Positions 25,039 through 31,464 are shown, counted from the stretch's first letter. The stretch is 33,068 bases of DNA from Candidatus Kaiserbacteria bacterium (GCA_002401495.1 NVTG01000019.1:1-33068); one strand, 5' to 3'. A program made the numbers and translations. Notes: generated by a model not told the origin, from the sequence alone.

Positions 25039-25110
25039 TGATCCCACGGGGAATCGAACCCCGATTTCCAGGATGAAAACCTGGTGTCCTAACCGTTAGA
25101 CGATGGGACC
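25039..25110 (-). tRNA. tRNA-Glu (anticodon TTC)
   Basis: Minus strand: acceptor GGTCCCA/TGGGATC (one G-T), anticodon loop TTTTCAT (anticodon TTC), T-arm CGGGG-TTCGATT-CCCCG. CCA is not encoded. Immediately upstream of tsaD on the same strand. A TAATAT box about 20 bases before the tRNA is a possible promoter. Confidence 0.96.
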
Positions 25111-25165
25111 GTTGTGTGGCGCTATATTACAATACTTTTCGCGAACATGCTATCCTCTCATTTAA

Positions 25166-25248
25166 GGAGGAGTGCCCGGAATGGTAACGGAGCACTTTCG
25201 AAAAGTGTCGCGCGCAAGCGCTTGGAGGTTCGAGTCCTCTCTCCTCCG
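25166..25248 (+). tRNA. tRNA-Ser (anticodon CGA)
   Basis: Acceptor GGAGGAG/CTCCTCC with discriminator G, anticodon stem GCACT/AGTGT around TTCGAAA (anticodon CGA), a long variable arm with GCGC-GCAA-GCGC, T-arm GGAGG-TTCGAGT-CCTCT. Long variable arm is diagnostic of serine tRNA. CCA not encoded (GCA follows). A TATCCT box about 10 bases upstream could be its promoter. Confidence 0.96.
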
Positions 25249-25259
25249 CAGTATAGCCC

Positions 25260-25289
25260 TTGACAAACACCGCACTACCGTGGTATTAT
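25260..25289 (+). promoter_or_regulatory. Canonical sigma-70 promoter of the surface-protein gene
   Basis: TTGACA (25260-25265), 18-base spacer, TATTAT (25284-25289), just after tRNA-Ser. Start predicted near 25296, giving a leader of about 55 bases, in contrast to the leaderless pattern elsewhere. Confidence 0.8.
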
Positions 25290-25305
25290 CTCGTTTATAA
25301 GAACG

Positions 25306-25327
25306 CTCTTTTCGTAACCGAAAGGAG
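25306..25327 (+). promoter_or_regulatory. 5' leader hairpin that includes a GGAG sequence
   Basis: CTCTTTTCG (25306-25314) pairs with CGAAAGGAG (25319-25327) through nine pairs (one T-G) with loop TAAC. The 3' arm contains AAAGGAG, which is 23 bases before the ATG, too far to act as a normal Shine-Dalgarno. It may be an mRNA-stabilising 5' hairpin or a standby ribosome site, followed by unstructured AT-rich sequence. Confidence 0.5.
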
Positions 25328-25350
25328 TTTATTAATTTAAAAAATAGCGC

Positions 25351-26172
25351 ATGACAATTACAAAATACGCTTCAGCTATAACAATAGCTTTAGCATTAGT
25401 TTTAGGAGCAATCCCAGCTGCAACAAACGCGGCTTCAGCTCCAACTTGTGTATTTAACACAATCGTACAACCAACAAACAATGGTGGTACAACACTTTCT
25501 TGGAAAGTTAACAACGCACACACTGTTCACATCAGTGGAATTGGCAACGTTTCTAAGGCGGATGCCGTAGTAGTTTACCCAAGTACACCTACAACTTATG
25601 TTTTAAAAGCAACGGGGAAGTACGGCACAGATACTTGTAGTGTAGTAGCACTACCTACAGCTAACTACTCGTTTGGAAACAATTCTATATTTCTACCAAA
25701 CGGACAAGTATGTTCAATGTGGGTTAATCCAGATGCAGTGGTTGCAGGAGGTACAGCCGTACTATCTTGGAGAGCACACGGTGCTGATGTATTAATCGAT
25801 CGAGGAATCGGTAACGTTTCCGATGCTGGAAACCGAGTTATTGCAAACACAGGAGTACCACAAACATTTACTCTTACTGCAAAGTGGGGGAACGGAGTTA
25901 CAAAGAATTGTAGCGCAACAGTAATTCCAGTAGGAGGAATAATTGCTCCTACATTCTCAGGAACAACATTTATTCCTACAGTAACAGCTTCATACGTCTC
26001 ACTAAACCAAGTTCCTTATACAGGAACAAGTGAAGTATTGTACGTACTAGCGTTACTAACAGTAGCACTCGGAGCGTTCACACTTCTATACACAAGACGA
26101 GGAGATTTTATCTCAGCGTTAAATGGCGACTTTGAGCAAGCAGTTTCAAACGCTGTTATACACGAAGCGTAA
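25351..26172 (+). CDS. Surface protein with two Ig-like repeats and sortase-like VPYTG signal
   Basis: 273 residues. Residues 1-28 are a signal peptide (AxA-type cleavage at TNA-AS). Two related beta-sandwich repeats follow (about 32-98 and 120-190): each begins at a Cys, has a G-T-x-L-S-W core strand, an IGNVS-A turn, a TP/VPQTF-type strand and a closing Cys, so each probably has one disulfide. Residues about 222-226 read VPYTG, followed by a hydrophobic helix and TRR: the layout of an LPxTG sortase signal, with V for L. Unlike classic signals a 27-residue polar tail follows. Strong promoter, leader hairpin and terminator suggest high expression. Function unknown; adhesion or cell-surface coat is plausible. 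Confidence 0.75.
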   Translation: MTITKYASAITIALALVLGAIPAATNAASAPTCVFNTIVQPTNNGGTTLSWKVNNAHTVHISGIGNVSKADAVVVYPSTPTTYVLKATGKYGTDTCSVVALPTANYSFGNNSIFLPNGQVCSMWVNPDAVVAGGTAVLSWRAHGADVLIDRGIGNVSDAGNRVIANTGVPQTFTLTAKWGNGVTKNCSATVIPVGGIIAPTFSGTTFIPTVTASYVSLNQVPYTGTSEVLYVLALLTVALGAFTLLYTRRGDFISALNGDFEQAVSNAVIHEA

Positions 26173-26188
26173 TCCTAAACAGGAAGAC

Positions 26189-26218
26189 AAAAACCCGCAG
26201 CACTCGCTGCGGGTTTTT
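26189..26218 (+). terminator. Strong bidirectional intrinsic terminator
   Basis: A perfect stem CCCGCAGC/GCTGCGGG extended by A5/T5, loop ACTC, 17 bases after the surface-protein stop. Symmetric A- and T-tracts. Confidence 0.95.
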
Positions 26219-26223
26219 GCGTG

Positions 26224-26252
26224 TTGACATGGAAGGGAAGTAGGAGTATAAA
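26224..26252 (+). promoter_or_regulatory. Consensus sigma-70 promoter of the Cys-rich small gene
   Basis: TTGACA (26224-26229), exactly 17 bases, TATAAA (26247-26252); start near 26259. The leader can fold: ACGG/CCGT and AGAAAG/CTTTCT pair across 26261-26294. A purine-rich AAGGA at about 26301-26305 is 9 bases before ATG 26314. This promoter shows that the frame open from 26221 cannot start there. Confidence 0.75.
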
Positions 26253-26313
26253 TGTTTACACGGTAAAGAAAGGCAACAAGGTCTTTCTCCGTAATATAAA
26301 AAGGATAGATGCC

Positions 26314-26508
26314 ATGGGGCAGAAACCAACAGGAAATGAAGTTAAGAAACAGGAAGACCAGGATCTAGGGTGCATGAGTTGTGCATTTGAACCAGGTCGA
26401 TGCAGTAATAACTGCAGTCTTGGACACACGAAACTTGTCCGCACATACACATCTGATATCAGTGTAGTGTTTGGAAGCTCAAATGTTCCAAGAAGCGTTG
26501 GTAACTAA
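26314..26508 (+). CDS. 64-residue Cys-rich small protein
   Basis: Starts MGQKPTGNEVKKQEDQD and contains GCMSCAFEPGRCSNNC followed by SLGH: Cys spacing C-x2-C-x6-C-x3-C-x3-H. The four Cys and one His could make a zinc site or, if exported, disulfides; there is no signal peptide or membrane helix. The rest is polar. The start is set by the promoter, a leader of about 55 bases and AAGGA at a suitable distance. I do not recognise the family. It sits between two hairpin terminators as an independent unit. Confidence 0.6.
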   Translation: MGQKPTGNEVKKQEDQDLGCMSCAFEPGRCSNNCSLGHTKLVRTYTSDISVVFGSSNVPRSVGN

Positions 26509-26516
26509 TTCATTTT

Positions 26517-26545
26517 AAGGGCGGGGTCTTCGGACTTTCGCCCTT
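26517..26545 (+). terminator. Hairpin with TTCG tetraloop between convergent genes
   Basis: AAGGGCG (26517-26523) pairs with CGCCCTT (26539-26545); inside, GTC-TTCG-GAC forms a very stable tetraloop hairpin. The following T-content is low, so termination efficiency is uncertain. Lies between the Cys-rich gene and the end of trxB. Confidence 0.6.
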
Positions 26546-26549
26546 TCGC

Positions 26550-27467
26550 TTATCTCAAATATCCGTGCATATTTTCAACCGCTTTCACAGCATCTCCTGC
26601 TGCTATATTATTTTGATGATATTTTCCATCAGTACAATCACCAGCTGCCCAAATTCCTTCCACACTAGTTCTCTGTGTTAGAGGATCAACAACAACATGT
26701 TTTCTTTCATTTAATTCAATTAGTTCAGAAACTATATCAGTGTTAGGAACCATTCCTATTTCAACAAATATCCCACCAACTTCCATTTCTTTTTCCTCAC
26801 CAGTAGTTTTATCTTTATATTTAATCCCAGAAACCATATTCTCTCCCAGGACCTCTGTTATCTCAACATTTGCTATACCGGTAAACTTTTCATTTGTTGA
26901 AACTTTTGCAACAGTAACTTCGTCCGCCAAAAACTTTTCCTTACGTTGGATTAAGGTGACACTATTAGTATATTCAAGAAGTTGTGCTGCGGTTTCAAAC
27001 CCAGCATTTCCACCACCAACTACAACTACATCCTTTCCAGAAAATATTGGTCCGTCACAGGTTGCACAATACGTTAGTCCTTTATGTTCAAACTTATCTG
27101 CCCCCTCTGCTTGGAGTCTTCTTCGGTGTGAGCCCATTGAAAGGAACACGGCTTTAGACTCATATTCTTCCCCTTTGTCGGAAGTAATTTTAAATCCACC
27201 TTCAATCTTCACGATAGAAGTAACTTTAGCAGGGGCTACAATGTCCACTATTTCTCCGGCGTACTCTCGTAGATGTTCCTCAAATTTCTTTGCCAAATCT
27301 GTACCTGAAATGTGTGGAAAGCCAATCCAGTTTTGGATATCAGCTGATACATTACTTTGCCCACCCCATTCTTGGGTTATGAAAAGTGTTTTAAGCTGTT
27401 TTCGTGCAGAGTAGATTCCAGCCGATACTCCTGCTGGTCCTCCTCCAATAATAGTTAAGTCGTACAT
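26550..27467 (-). CDS. trxB: Thioredoxin reductase
   Basis: 305 residues. GGGPAG (8-13) binds FAD, CATC (134-137) is the redox-active disulfide, GGGNAGFETAA binds NADPH and the C-terminal AAGDCTDG is the second FAD motif. It passes electrons from NADPH to thioredoxin or glutaredoxin-like proteins, which in turn serve the ribonucleotide reductase. It begins 21 bases after the ftsZ stop and is probably co-transcribed with it; TAGTTC eight bases before the ATG is a weak separate promoter. Length is normal. Confidence 0.95.
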   Translation of the reverse strand: MYDLTIIGGGPAGVSAGIYSARKQLKTLFITQEWGGQSNVSADIQNWIGFPHISGTDLAKKFEEHLREYAGEIVDIVAPAKVTSIVKIEGGFKITSDKGEEYESKAVFLSMGSHRRRLQAEGADKFEHKGLTYCATCDGPIFSGKDVVVVGGGNAGFETAAQLLEYTNSVTLIQRKEKFLADEVTVAKVSTNEKFTGIANVEITEVLGENMVSGIKYKDKTTGEEKEMEVGGIFVEIGMVPNTDIVSELIELNERKHVVVDPLTQRTSVEGIWAAGDCTDGKYHQNNIAAGDAVKAVENMHGYLR

Positions 27468-27488
27468 ACTTTAAAGAACTAATGATAA

Positions 27489-28694
27489 TTATTTTAATTT
27501 TGAACGTTTTAAGAATGATGGTATTGCTCCCCAGTCGTCATCGTCGTCTTCTTTAATCTTAGGTTTCTCTGGTTCAACTCGTTTAACTTCTTTCATTACA
27601 GGAACTATTGGTTCTTCTTCCTTTTTCTCGATTACAACCTTTTCTTCAACTTCCGTAGAGGGGATTGCCTTTTCTTCTGGTTTTTCTGGATTTCCTCCAA
27701 AGAAAGATGCTTTACGAATATCACTTGGACCTTTGTTGCTTTCAGGGAAACCTGTAGCAATTACAGTAATCTTAATTTCTCCCTTTTTAAGAGTATCGTC
27801 TGAAATTGCTCCAAATATTATTCTAGCATCAGGATCAACTGAATCTGTAATGGCTTGTGCTGCTTCTTGAACTTCAAGCATAGATAGATCGTCACCACCG
27901 GCGATGGCAAATAGTACTCCTGTAGCCCCTGCAATAGATACGTCCAGTAGAGGGGACTGTATAGCCTCATGAGCCGCCTTTGTAGCTCTACCTTCTCCTG
28001 ATGCTATTCCCATTCCCATTAAGGCAGATCCTGCTGATTCCATAACGGCTCGGATGTCAGCGAAGTCGACGTTGATGATTCCAGGAGTTGTAATTAGATC
28101 AGCAATTCCTTCAACGGCTTGTTTAAGAATATCGTCACACATTGCAAATGCTTCTTTTATCCCAGTGTCTTTACTAACAGCAGTTAGTAATCGGTCGTTA
28201 GGTATTGTGATAAGAGCATCAACTTCCTTTTTAAGATTGTCTGAACCTTCTTTTGCAAGACGAGCACGTTGTTGTCCTTCAAAGGTAAATGGCTTTGTAA
28301 CAATTCCAATTGTAAGTGCACCAGACTCACGAGCAATTTGTGCGATGATTGGGGCGGCTCCCGTTCCGGTACCTCCACCCATTCCTCCTGTAACAAACAC
28401 CATGTCAGAACCCTTTAGAGCTTCGTGAATTTCTTCCTTAGTTTCCTCCGCCGCGCGTCGTCCTAATTCTGGGTTCATTCCAGTTCCTAATCCGCGTGTA
28501 AGGTTTTTACCAATGTGAATTTTCTTCTTAGCTTTAGAATGATGTAGTGCTTGGGCATCAGTGTTCACAGCGATAAAATCAACGCCTCGAACTTTTGCGT
28601 TAATCATATGGTCCACTGCGTTGTTTCCTGATCCTCCAACTCCAACTACTCTAATTCGTGCGAATGCTTCAACTTCTGGCTTTACCTGCTTCAT
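27489..28694 (-). CDS. ftsZ: Cell division GTPase FtsZ
   Basis: 401 residues. GVGGSGNNAVDHM starts the GTPase domain; the tubulin signature GGGTGTG is at 106-112; NxDFADI (the synergy loop) is near 205. The domain ends near 320, then a disordered linker rich in Glu, Lys and Pro (about 325-385), then the conserved C-terminal peptide DDWGAIPSFLKRSKLK, which normally binds FtsA. It forms the Z ring at midcell. Here ftsA is upstream on the same strand but separated by an opposite-strand gene. Leader 28695-28900 holds its promoter, not confidently located. Confidence 0.97.
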   Translation of the reverse strand: MKQVKPEVEAFARIRVVGVGGSGNNAVDHMINAKVRGVDFIAVNTDAQALHHSKAKKKIHIGKNLTRGLGTGMNPELGRRAAEETKEEIHEALKGSDMVFVTGGMGGGTGTGAAPIIAQIARESGALTIGIVTKPFTFEGQQRARLAKEGSDNLKKEVDALITIPNDRLLTAVSKDTGIKEAFAMCDDILKQAVEGIADLITTPGIINVDFADIRAVMESAGSALMGMGIASGEGRATKAAHEAIQSPLLDVSIAGATGVLFAIAGGDDLSMLEVQEAAQAITDSVDPDARIIFGAISDDTLKKGEIKITVIATGFPESNKGPSDIRKASFFGGNPEKPEEKAIPSTEVEEKVVIEKKEEEPIVPVMKEVKRVEPEKPKIKEDDDDDWGAIPSFLKRSKLK

Positions 28695-28712
28695 AATATA
28701 TTTAATTTAAAT

Positions 28713-28752
28713 GTCTGTAAGTTTCTAAAAAGTGCAACAAATACCTACAGAC
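28713..28752. repeat. Inverted repeat in the ftsZ upstream region
   Basis: GTCTGTA (28713-28719) and TACAGAC (28746-28752) are perfect 7-bp arms separated by 26 bases, in the region that should hold the ftsZ promoter. They could be a paired operator or base-pair in the ftsZ leader RNA. Confidence 0.35.
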
Positions 28753-28836
28753 CAAGAAAGGTCGTGTAATGAATACATATTAACAATTAGGTAGTATAAA
28801 GGGAAGTATGTACACGGTCAGTTTCTATGTTATCCA

Positions 28837-28897
28837 TTGTTTTTCTTCACTTATTTTGCTATTTTAAAAGTAACCAAAACAACTTACTTGGAGGTGA
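28837..28897 (+). promoter_or_regulatory. Promoter and Shine-Dalgarno of the 110-residue gene
   Basis: TTGTTT (28837-28842), 17 bases, TATTTT (28860-28865), then GGAGGTGA (28890-28897), a near-perfect anti-16S match six bases before ATG 28904. It is the strongest ribosome site I find in the window. Confidence 0.65.
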
Positions 28898-28903
28898 AAC
28901 GTT

Positions 28904-29236
28904 ATGGTAGAAGAGCTCTTTTTTTGGCTTATAATTATATTGGCATTCTTAGCTGTATGGCGGTTTATCAGCGGAATAGTTCGAGGGTTCCCCTTTAGAA
29001 CCTGCTTTCAGGACAACATAATGCTTAGTGCGTTGTTTATACTAATGCTCGCTGGGTTTGCCAGTACGGAAATTATGTGGCTGGCCTTAGTGTTGCTGTC
29101 CCTCGAATTGATTTTTTGTGCGATGGTTGTTGTTCCAATAATTTTCAATGATCTATGGCCTGGACGAACAAATGGCTCGTATTCTGATTTTTTGAAGAAG
29201 CGACTCGCTGAGCCTTCTGAGAAAAAGGCGGGATAA
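28904..29236 (+). CDS. Small membrane protein between ftsA and ftsZ, opposite strand
   Basis: 110 residues, three hydrophobic segments (about 5-24, 41-58 and 59-84), with a charged C-terminus (LKKRLAEPSEKKAG) probably in the cytoplasm. Two Cys lie in or near membrane segments. No family recognised. It has a consensus Shine-Dalgarno, unlike most genes here, and its own hairpin terminator. It interrupts the usual ftsA-ftsZ adjacency. G+C content is near the window average. Signs point to a real, well translated gene of unknown role; involvement in division is only suggested by position. Confidence 0.72.
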   Translation: MVEELFFWLIIILAFLAVWRFISGIVRGFPFRTCFQDNIMLSALFILMLAGFASTEIMWLALVLLSLELIFCAMVVVPIIFNDLWPGRTNGSYSDFLKKRLAEPSEKKAG

Positions 29237-29246
29237 TTTGAAAAAT

Positions 29247-29274
29247 GCAGAATCGCTCTAGCCGGCGATTCTGC
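29247..29274 (-). terminator. Terminator of ftsA
   Basis: A perfect 10-bp stem GCAGAATCGC/GCGATTCTGC with an 8-base loop. Read on the minus strand it is followed by ATTTTTC, so it should end the ftsA transcript before it enters the 110-residue gene antisense. Confidence 0.8.
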
Positions 29275-29278
29275 CAAC

Positions 29279-29302
29279 AACCGTAAGGGAACCCTTGCGG
29301 TT
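29279..29302 (+). terminator. Terminator of the 110-residue gene
   Basis: AACCGTAAGG/CCTTGCGGTT (ten pairs, one T-G) with loop GAAC, followed on the plus strand by TCTCTTT. Placed just before the ftsA stop codon. Confidence 0.7.
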
Positions 29303-29311
29303 TCTCTTTAC

Positions 29312-30472
29312 CTACGGCAAGAACTGCTTAAACCAAGAAAGGAATTTAGCACCAGCAGCGTGTGCGTTTTCAATACCCACGGTGTCAGAGTCTGATGAGA
29401 CTCCCCATATACAAAGTCCATATGCTACAGCCCAAGAAGCATCTTTCAATCTCTGTTCTCCTAAACGTAATCCTGCGGTCTCACTTGGTAATTTAAGAGA
29501 GGCTTTTGCGTATGCTTCAAGGTCTGCAATTCCTGATCCTCCTCCAGTTAGTATTATTCCAGCAGGAAGTAGGCCTGCTCGGTTAATCTTTTTCAAATGG
29601 TCCTGAATTAGCATAAACATTTGTTTTGTTTTTGCAGCAACAATATCTTCAAGCTTTTTTCTTGGAAGACTTGTTCCTGTTACGGCACCACGTTTTAACT
29701 GTTCAGCCTCAGAAAGCGGAACACGTAGCTCGATTGCAATATTGTTTGTGATATCAGTAGATCCAGTAGGGAACACCTTAAGTGAAATTGGGGTGTTTTC
29801 TTCAAAAACAACAATGGAAACGGTTTCTGCTCCAATGTTTGCAAGAACACAACCAACCATTTTTTGCTGCTTTGTTAGTGTTACAAGGCTCGCTGCAATG
29901 GGAGCTGCCATTATATCTATGGTTTCAACTCCAGCAGCTTCAATTGCACTCACAAGGTCATTTAAGTGTTGTTCTAAGACAGTAACAAACATTGACTCAA
30001 CTTCAATTTTAGCGCCATGCATTCCGATAGGGTTTCCTAGCACTCTTTGGCCGTCTAGTAGGTAGGACACGGGAATAGCGTGAAGGATCTTATGATTCAT
30101 TAACTCCCGACTGATTCGCGCTTCTGATTCAGCTAAAGCATTTTCTGTATCAATTTCAGTAACTTCGGAATTAGCGCGACTTACCATAGCCTCACCGTGA
30201 GAATATTTATCTTCTAATCCAATTCCACCGATAGAAACGTAGGCTCGTTCAATCTTAACCCCTGCTTCTTTTTGAGCCTTATCTATCGCACGTTTTATAC
30301 TTTCAACAACGTCAACTTTACTTACAATATATCCATGACGCATTCCGTTTGAAATTGCAGAACCAGTTCCGATTATATGTGGGGGAGTACCGTCACTTTG
30401 AATTTGAGTGATAACAACTTTTATGTTGTACGTTCCAATGTCGATACCGACAATAGTGTTTTTACTACGCAT
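29312..30472 (-). CDS. ftsA: Cell division protein FtsA
   Basis: 386 residues. VGIDIGTYNIKVV is the actin-like phosphate-1 loop; the SHS2-type 1C region follows (about 85-165); ANIGAETVSIVVF is phosphate-2 and GIILTGGGSGIADLE the adenosine motif. The C-terminus FLSWFKQFLP is an amphipathic helix that tethers FtsA to the membrane. FtsA anchors FtsZ filaments. TACAAT (30479-30484) is exactly 6 bases before the ATG, so the mRNA is probably leaderless, although read-through from ybeY (gap 40 bases) is possible. Confidence 0.95.
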   Translation of the reverse strand: MRSKNTIVGIDIGTYNIKVVITQIQSDGTPPHIIGTGSAISNGMRHGYIVSKVDVVESIKRAIDKAQKEAGVKIERAYVSIGGIGLEDKYSHGEAMVSRANSEVTEIDTENALAESEARISRELMNHKILHAIPVSYLLDGQRVLGNPIGMHGAKIEVESMFVTVLEQHLNDLVSAIEAAGVETIDIMAAPIAASLVTLTKQQKMVGCVLANIGAETVSIVVFEENTPISLKVFPTGSTDITNNIAIELRVPLSEAEQLKRGAVTGTSLPRKKLEDIVAAKTKQMFMLIQDHLKKINRAGLLPAGIILTGGGSGIADLEAYAKASLKLPSETAGLRLGEQRLKDASWAVAYGLCIWGVSSDSDTVGIENAHAAGAKFLSWFKQFLP

Positions 30473-30478
30473 GCACCC

Positions 30479-30484
30479 ATTGTA
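30479..30484 (-). promoter_or_regulatory. -10 box TACAAT of ftsA
   Basis: Minus-strand TACAAT six bases before the ftsA ATG with no Shine-Dalgarno; a leaderless start is predicted. Confidence 0.55.
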
Positions 30485-30512
30485 GCCTTCAAAAAGAAGC
30501 CTTCCAAATGGG

Positions 30513-30887
30513 TTAACTGTGCGAAAATTTCTTTAAAAGTCTAGTCTCTTCTTTTTCCATTTTTTCTCCGTGAGCTAATCCTTTAAGGTGTAGGCATCCG
30601 TGTATGAAGAGAAAGGTAATATGTTCTTTTATAGAGTGGTCGAATTTCTTGGCGTCACGTTGTGCTCGGCGAAGGTTTAAAAAGATTTCACCTTCAGTTT
30701 CTGAAAGTGGGAAGGATAGTATATTAGTCGGTCCGTCTTTCTTTTTGTGTTCTTTGTTTAGTCTCGTGGCAAGAGTATCTCCCATTAGTACAAGTGAGAG
30801 TTCATATTTTGAACCTAAAACAGAAACCTTAATCTTTTCAAAAGATATCTTAGGCTTAACTGACGTAGTGTTTTTTATATCAAACAT
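30513..30887 (-). CDS. ybeY: Endoribonuclease YbeY
   Basis: 124 residues, shorter than the usual about 150. The zinc site HxxxHxxxxxH is present as HGCLHLKGLAH; the usual Tyr-Asp before the last His is Leu-Ala here. Conserved NILSFPLSE and GEIFLN strands fit YbeY. It is a metal-dependent RNase for 16S rRNA 3'-end maturation and ribosome quality control. Lies directly downstream of rpsU and upstream of ftsA on the same strand; the neighbourhood is ribosome-related on one side and division on the other. Confidence 0.9.
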   Translation of the reverse strand: MFDIKNTTSVKPKISFEKIKVSVLGSKYELSLVLMGDTLATRLNKEHKKKDGPTNILSFPLSETEGEIFLNLRRAQRDAKKFDHSIKEHITFLFIHGCLHLKGLAHGEKMEKEETRLLKKFSHS

Positions 30888-30898
30888 AGTAATTAAAT

Positions 30899-30920
30899 AA
30901 ACGACGCTGGTGCGTCGTTT
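30899..30920 (-). terminator. Terminator or attenuator after rpsU
   Basis: A perfect 9-bp stem AAACGACGC/GCGTCGTTT with loop ACCA (minus strand), overlapping the rpsU stop codon and followed by ATTTAATT. The T-tract is weak, so partial read-through into ybeY is likely, giving more rpsU than ybeY. Confidence 0.7.
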
Positions 30921-31179
30921 ACTTTCCCCATTTAACGCGTTTTCCGCGTACTGAGTCGGAGAGCTTTCCGTCCTTTATAAGTTGTTCGAATTCGCTTTTT
31001 CTTCGTATCTTTCGTAGCGCTTTACCACGTCGAGTGGAGTCTGAAAGAGGGCGTGCAGTGTAGCGAATCTTTCGCATTTTTTGTACGATTCCAGCACTTC
31101 GCATACGTTGCGTAAACTTACGCAGAACAGCGCCAGTGTTTTCGTTTCCAGTCTTTTCAATTTCTATATTTGTTGCCAT
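30919..31179 (-). CDS. rpsU: Ribosomal protein bS21
   Basis: 86 residues, very basic, with the bS21 pattern: NENTGAVLRKFTQRMRSAGIV, a helix pair, then RKIRYTARPLSDSTRRGKALRK. It is longer than the about 70-residue E. coli form because of a C-terminal extension (EFEQLIKDGKLSDSVRGKRVKWGK). bS21 sits on the 30S platform near the anti-Shine-Dalgarno and assists initiation on mRNAs. That is relevant here because most genes seem to lack Shine-Dalgarno sites. The upstream TAATAT box leaves a short leader without a ribosome site. Confidence 0.93.
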   Translation of the reverse strand: MATNIEIEKTGNENTGAVLRKFTQRMRSAGIVQKMRKIRYTARPLSDSTRRGKALRKIRRKSEFEQLIKDGKLSDSVRGKRVKWGK

Positions 31180-31214
31180 ATGTGGCGAAACTTTACCATA
31201 TTAGTGTTGAAAGT

Positions 31215-31246
31215 AAAAGGGCCTGCCAGGGGTTTCCTGGGCAGGC
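31215..31246 (-). terminator. Terminator of the G+C-rich mini unit
   Basis: On the minus strand GCCTGCC-C-AGG pairs with CCTGGCAGGC (one bulged base, 5-base loop), followed by CCCTTTTACTTT. Ends the transcript that starts near 31572. Confidence 0.75.
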
Positions 31247-31350
31247 TCTTGGCGATGGGTGGATGGCTAGAAGCCAGTCCTCATCTATGTGGTTGCTAGC
31301 CACGTGCACCTTTGTCAGGTGCTAAGCGATTTCCTCCAATTGGATGGCTA
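31247..31350 (-). ncRNA. Structured 3' region of the G+C-rich mini unit
   Basis: No gene fits this stretch. Several perfect short hairpins are visible: GCACCT/AGGTGC (5-base loop, around 31306-31322), GTGG/CCAC around 31290-31303, TGGCT/AGCCA around 31264-31277. Together with the flanking hairpins it looks like structured RNA rather than spacer. Strand is taken from the promoter and terminator orientation. Low confidence on any function. Confidence 0.35.
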
Positions 31351-31464
31351 TCAGCGGGTGATGCCAGCGACTGCGCCGGCTGTGGATGATGGGCCGCCAG
31401 CAACTACTGCGGTTGCTGTAGTGGCGGAGCCGCGGAATGCCGCGGCTTTGGCGATTTTGTCCAT
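31351..31464 (-). CDS. 37-residue Ala/Gly-rich micro-ORF in G+C-rich unit
   Basis: Starts MDKIAKAAAFRGSATT, 37 residues, mostly Ala, Gly, Thr and Val, ending in ITR and a TGA stop. A GGGAG Shine-Dalgarno lies 9 bases before the ATG. G+C over 31201-31500 is about 56% (169 of 300 by hand count), far above the flanks, and the coding region contains strong hairpins (GCCGCGG-CATT-CCGCGGC; GCCGGCG-CAGT-CGCTGGC). It is the only coding call here with a TGA stop. It may be a small cationic/hydrophobic peptide, or the frame may be accidental inside a structured RNA. Confidence 0.4.
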   Translation of the reverse strand: MDKIAKAAAFRGSATTATAVVAGGPSSTAGAVAGITR

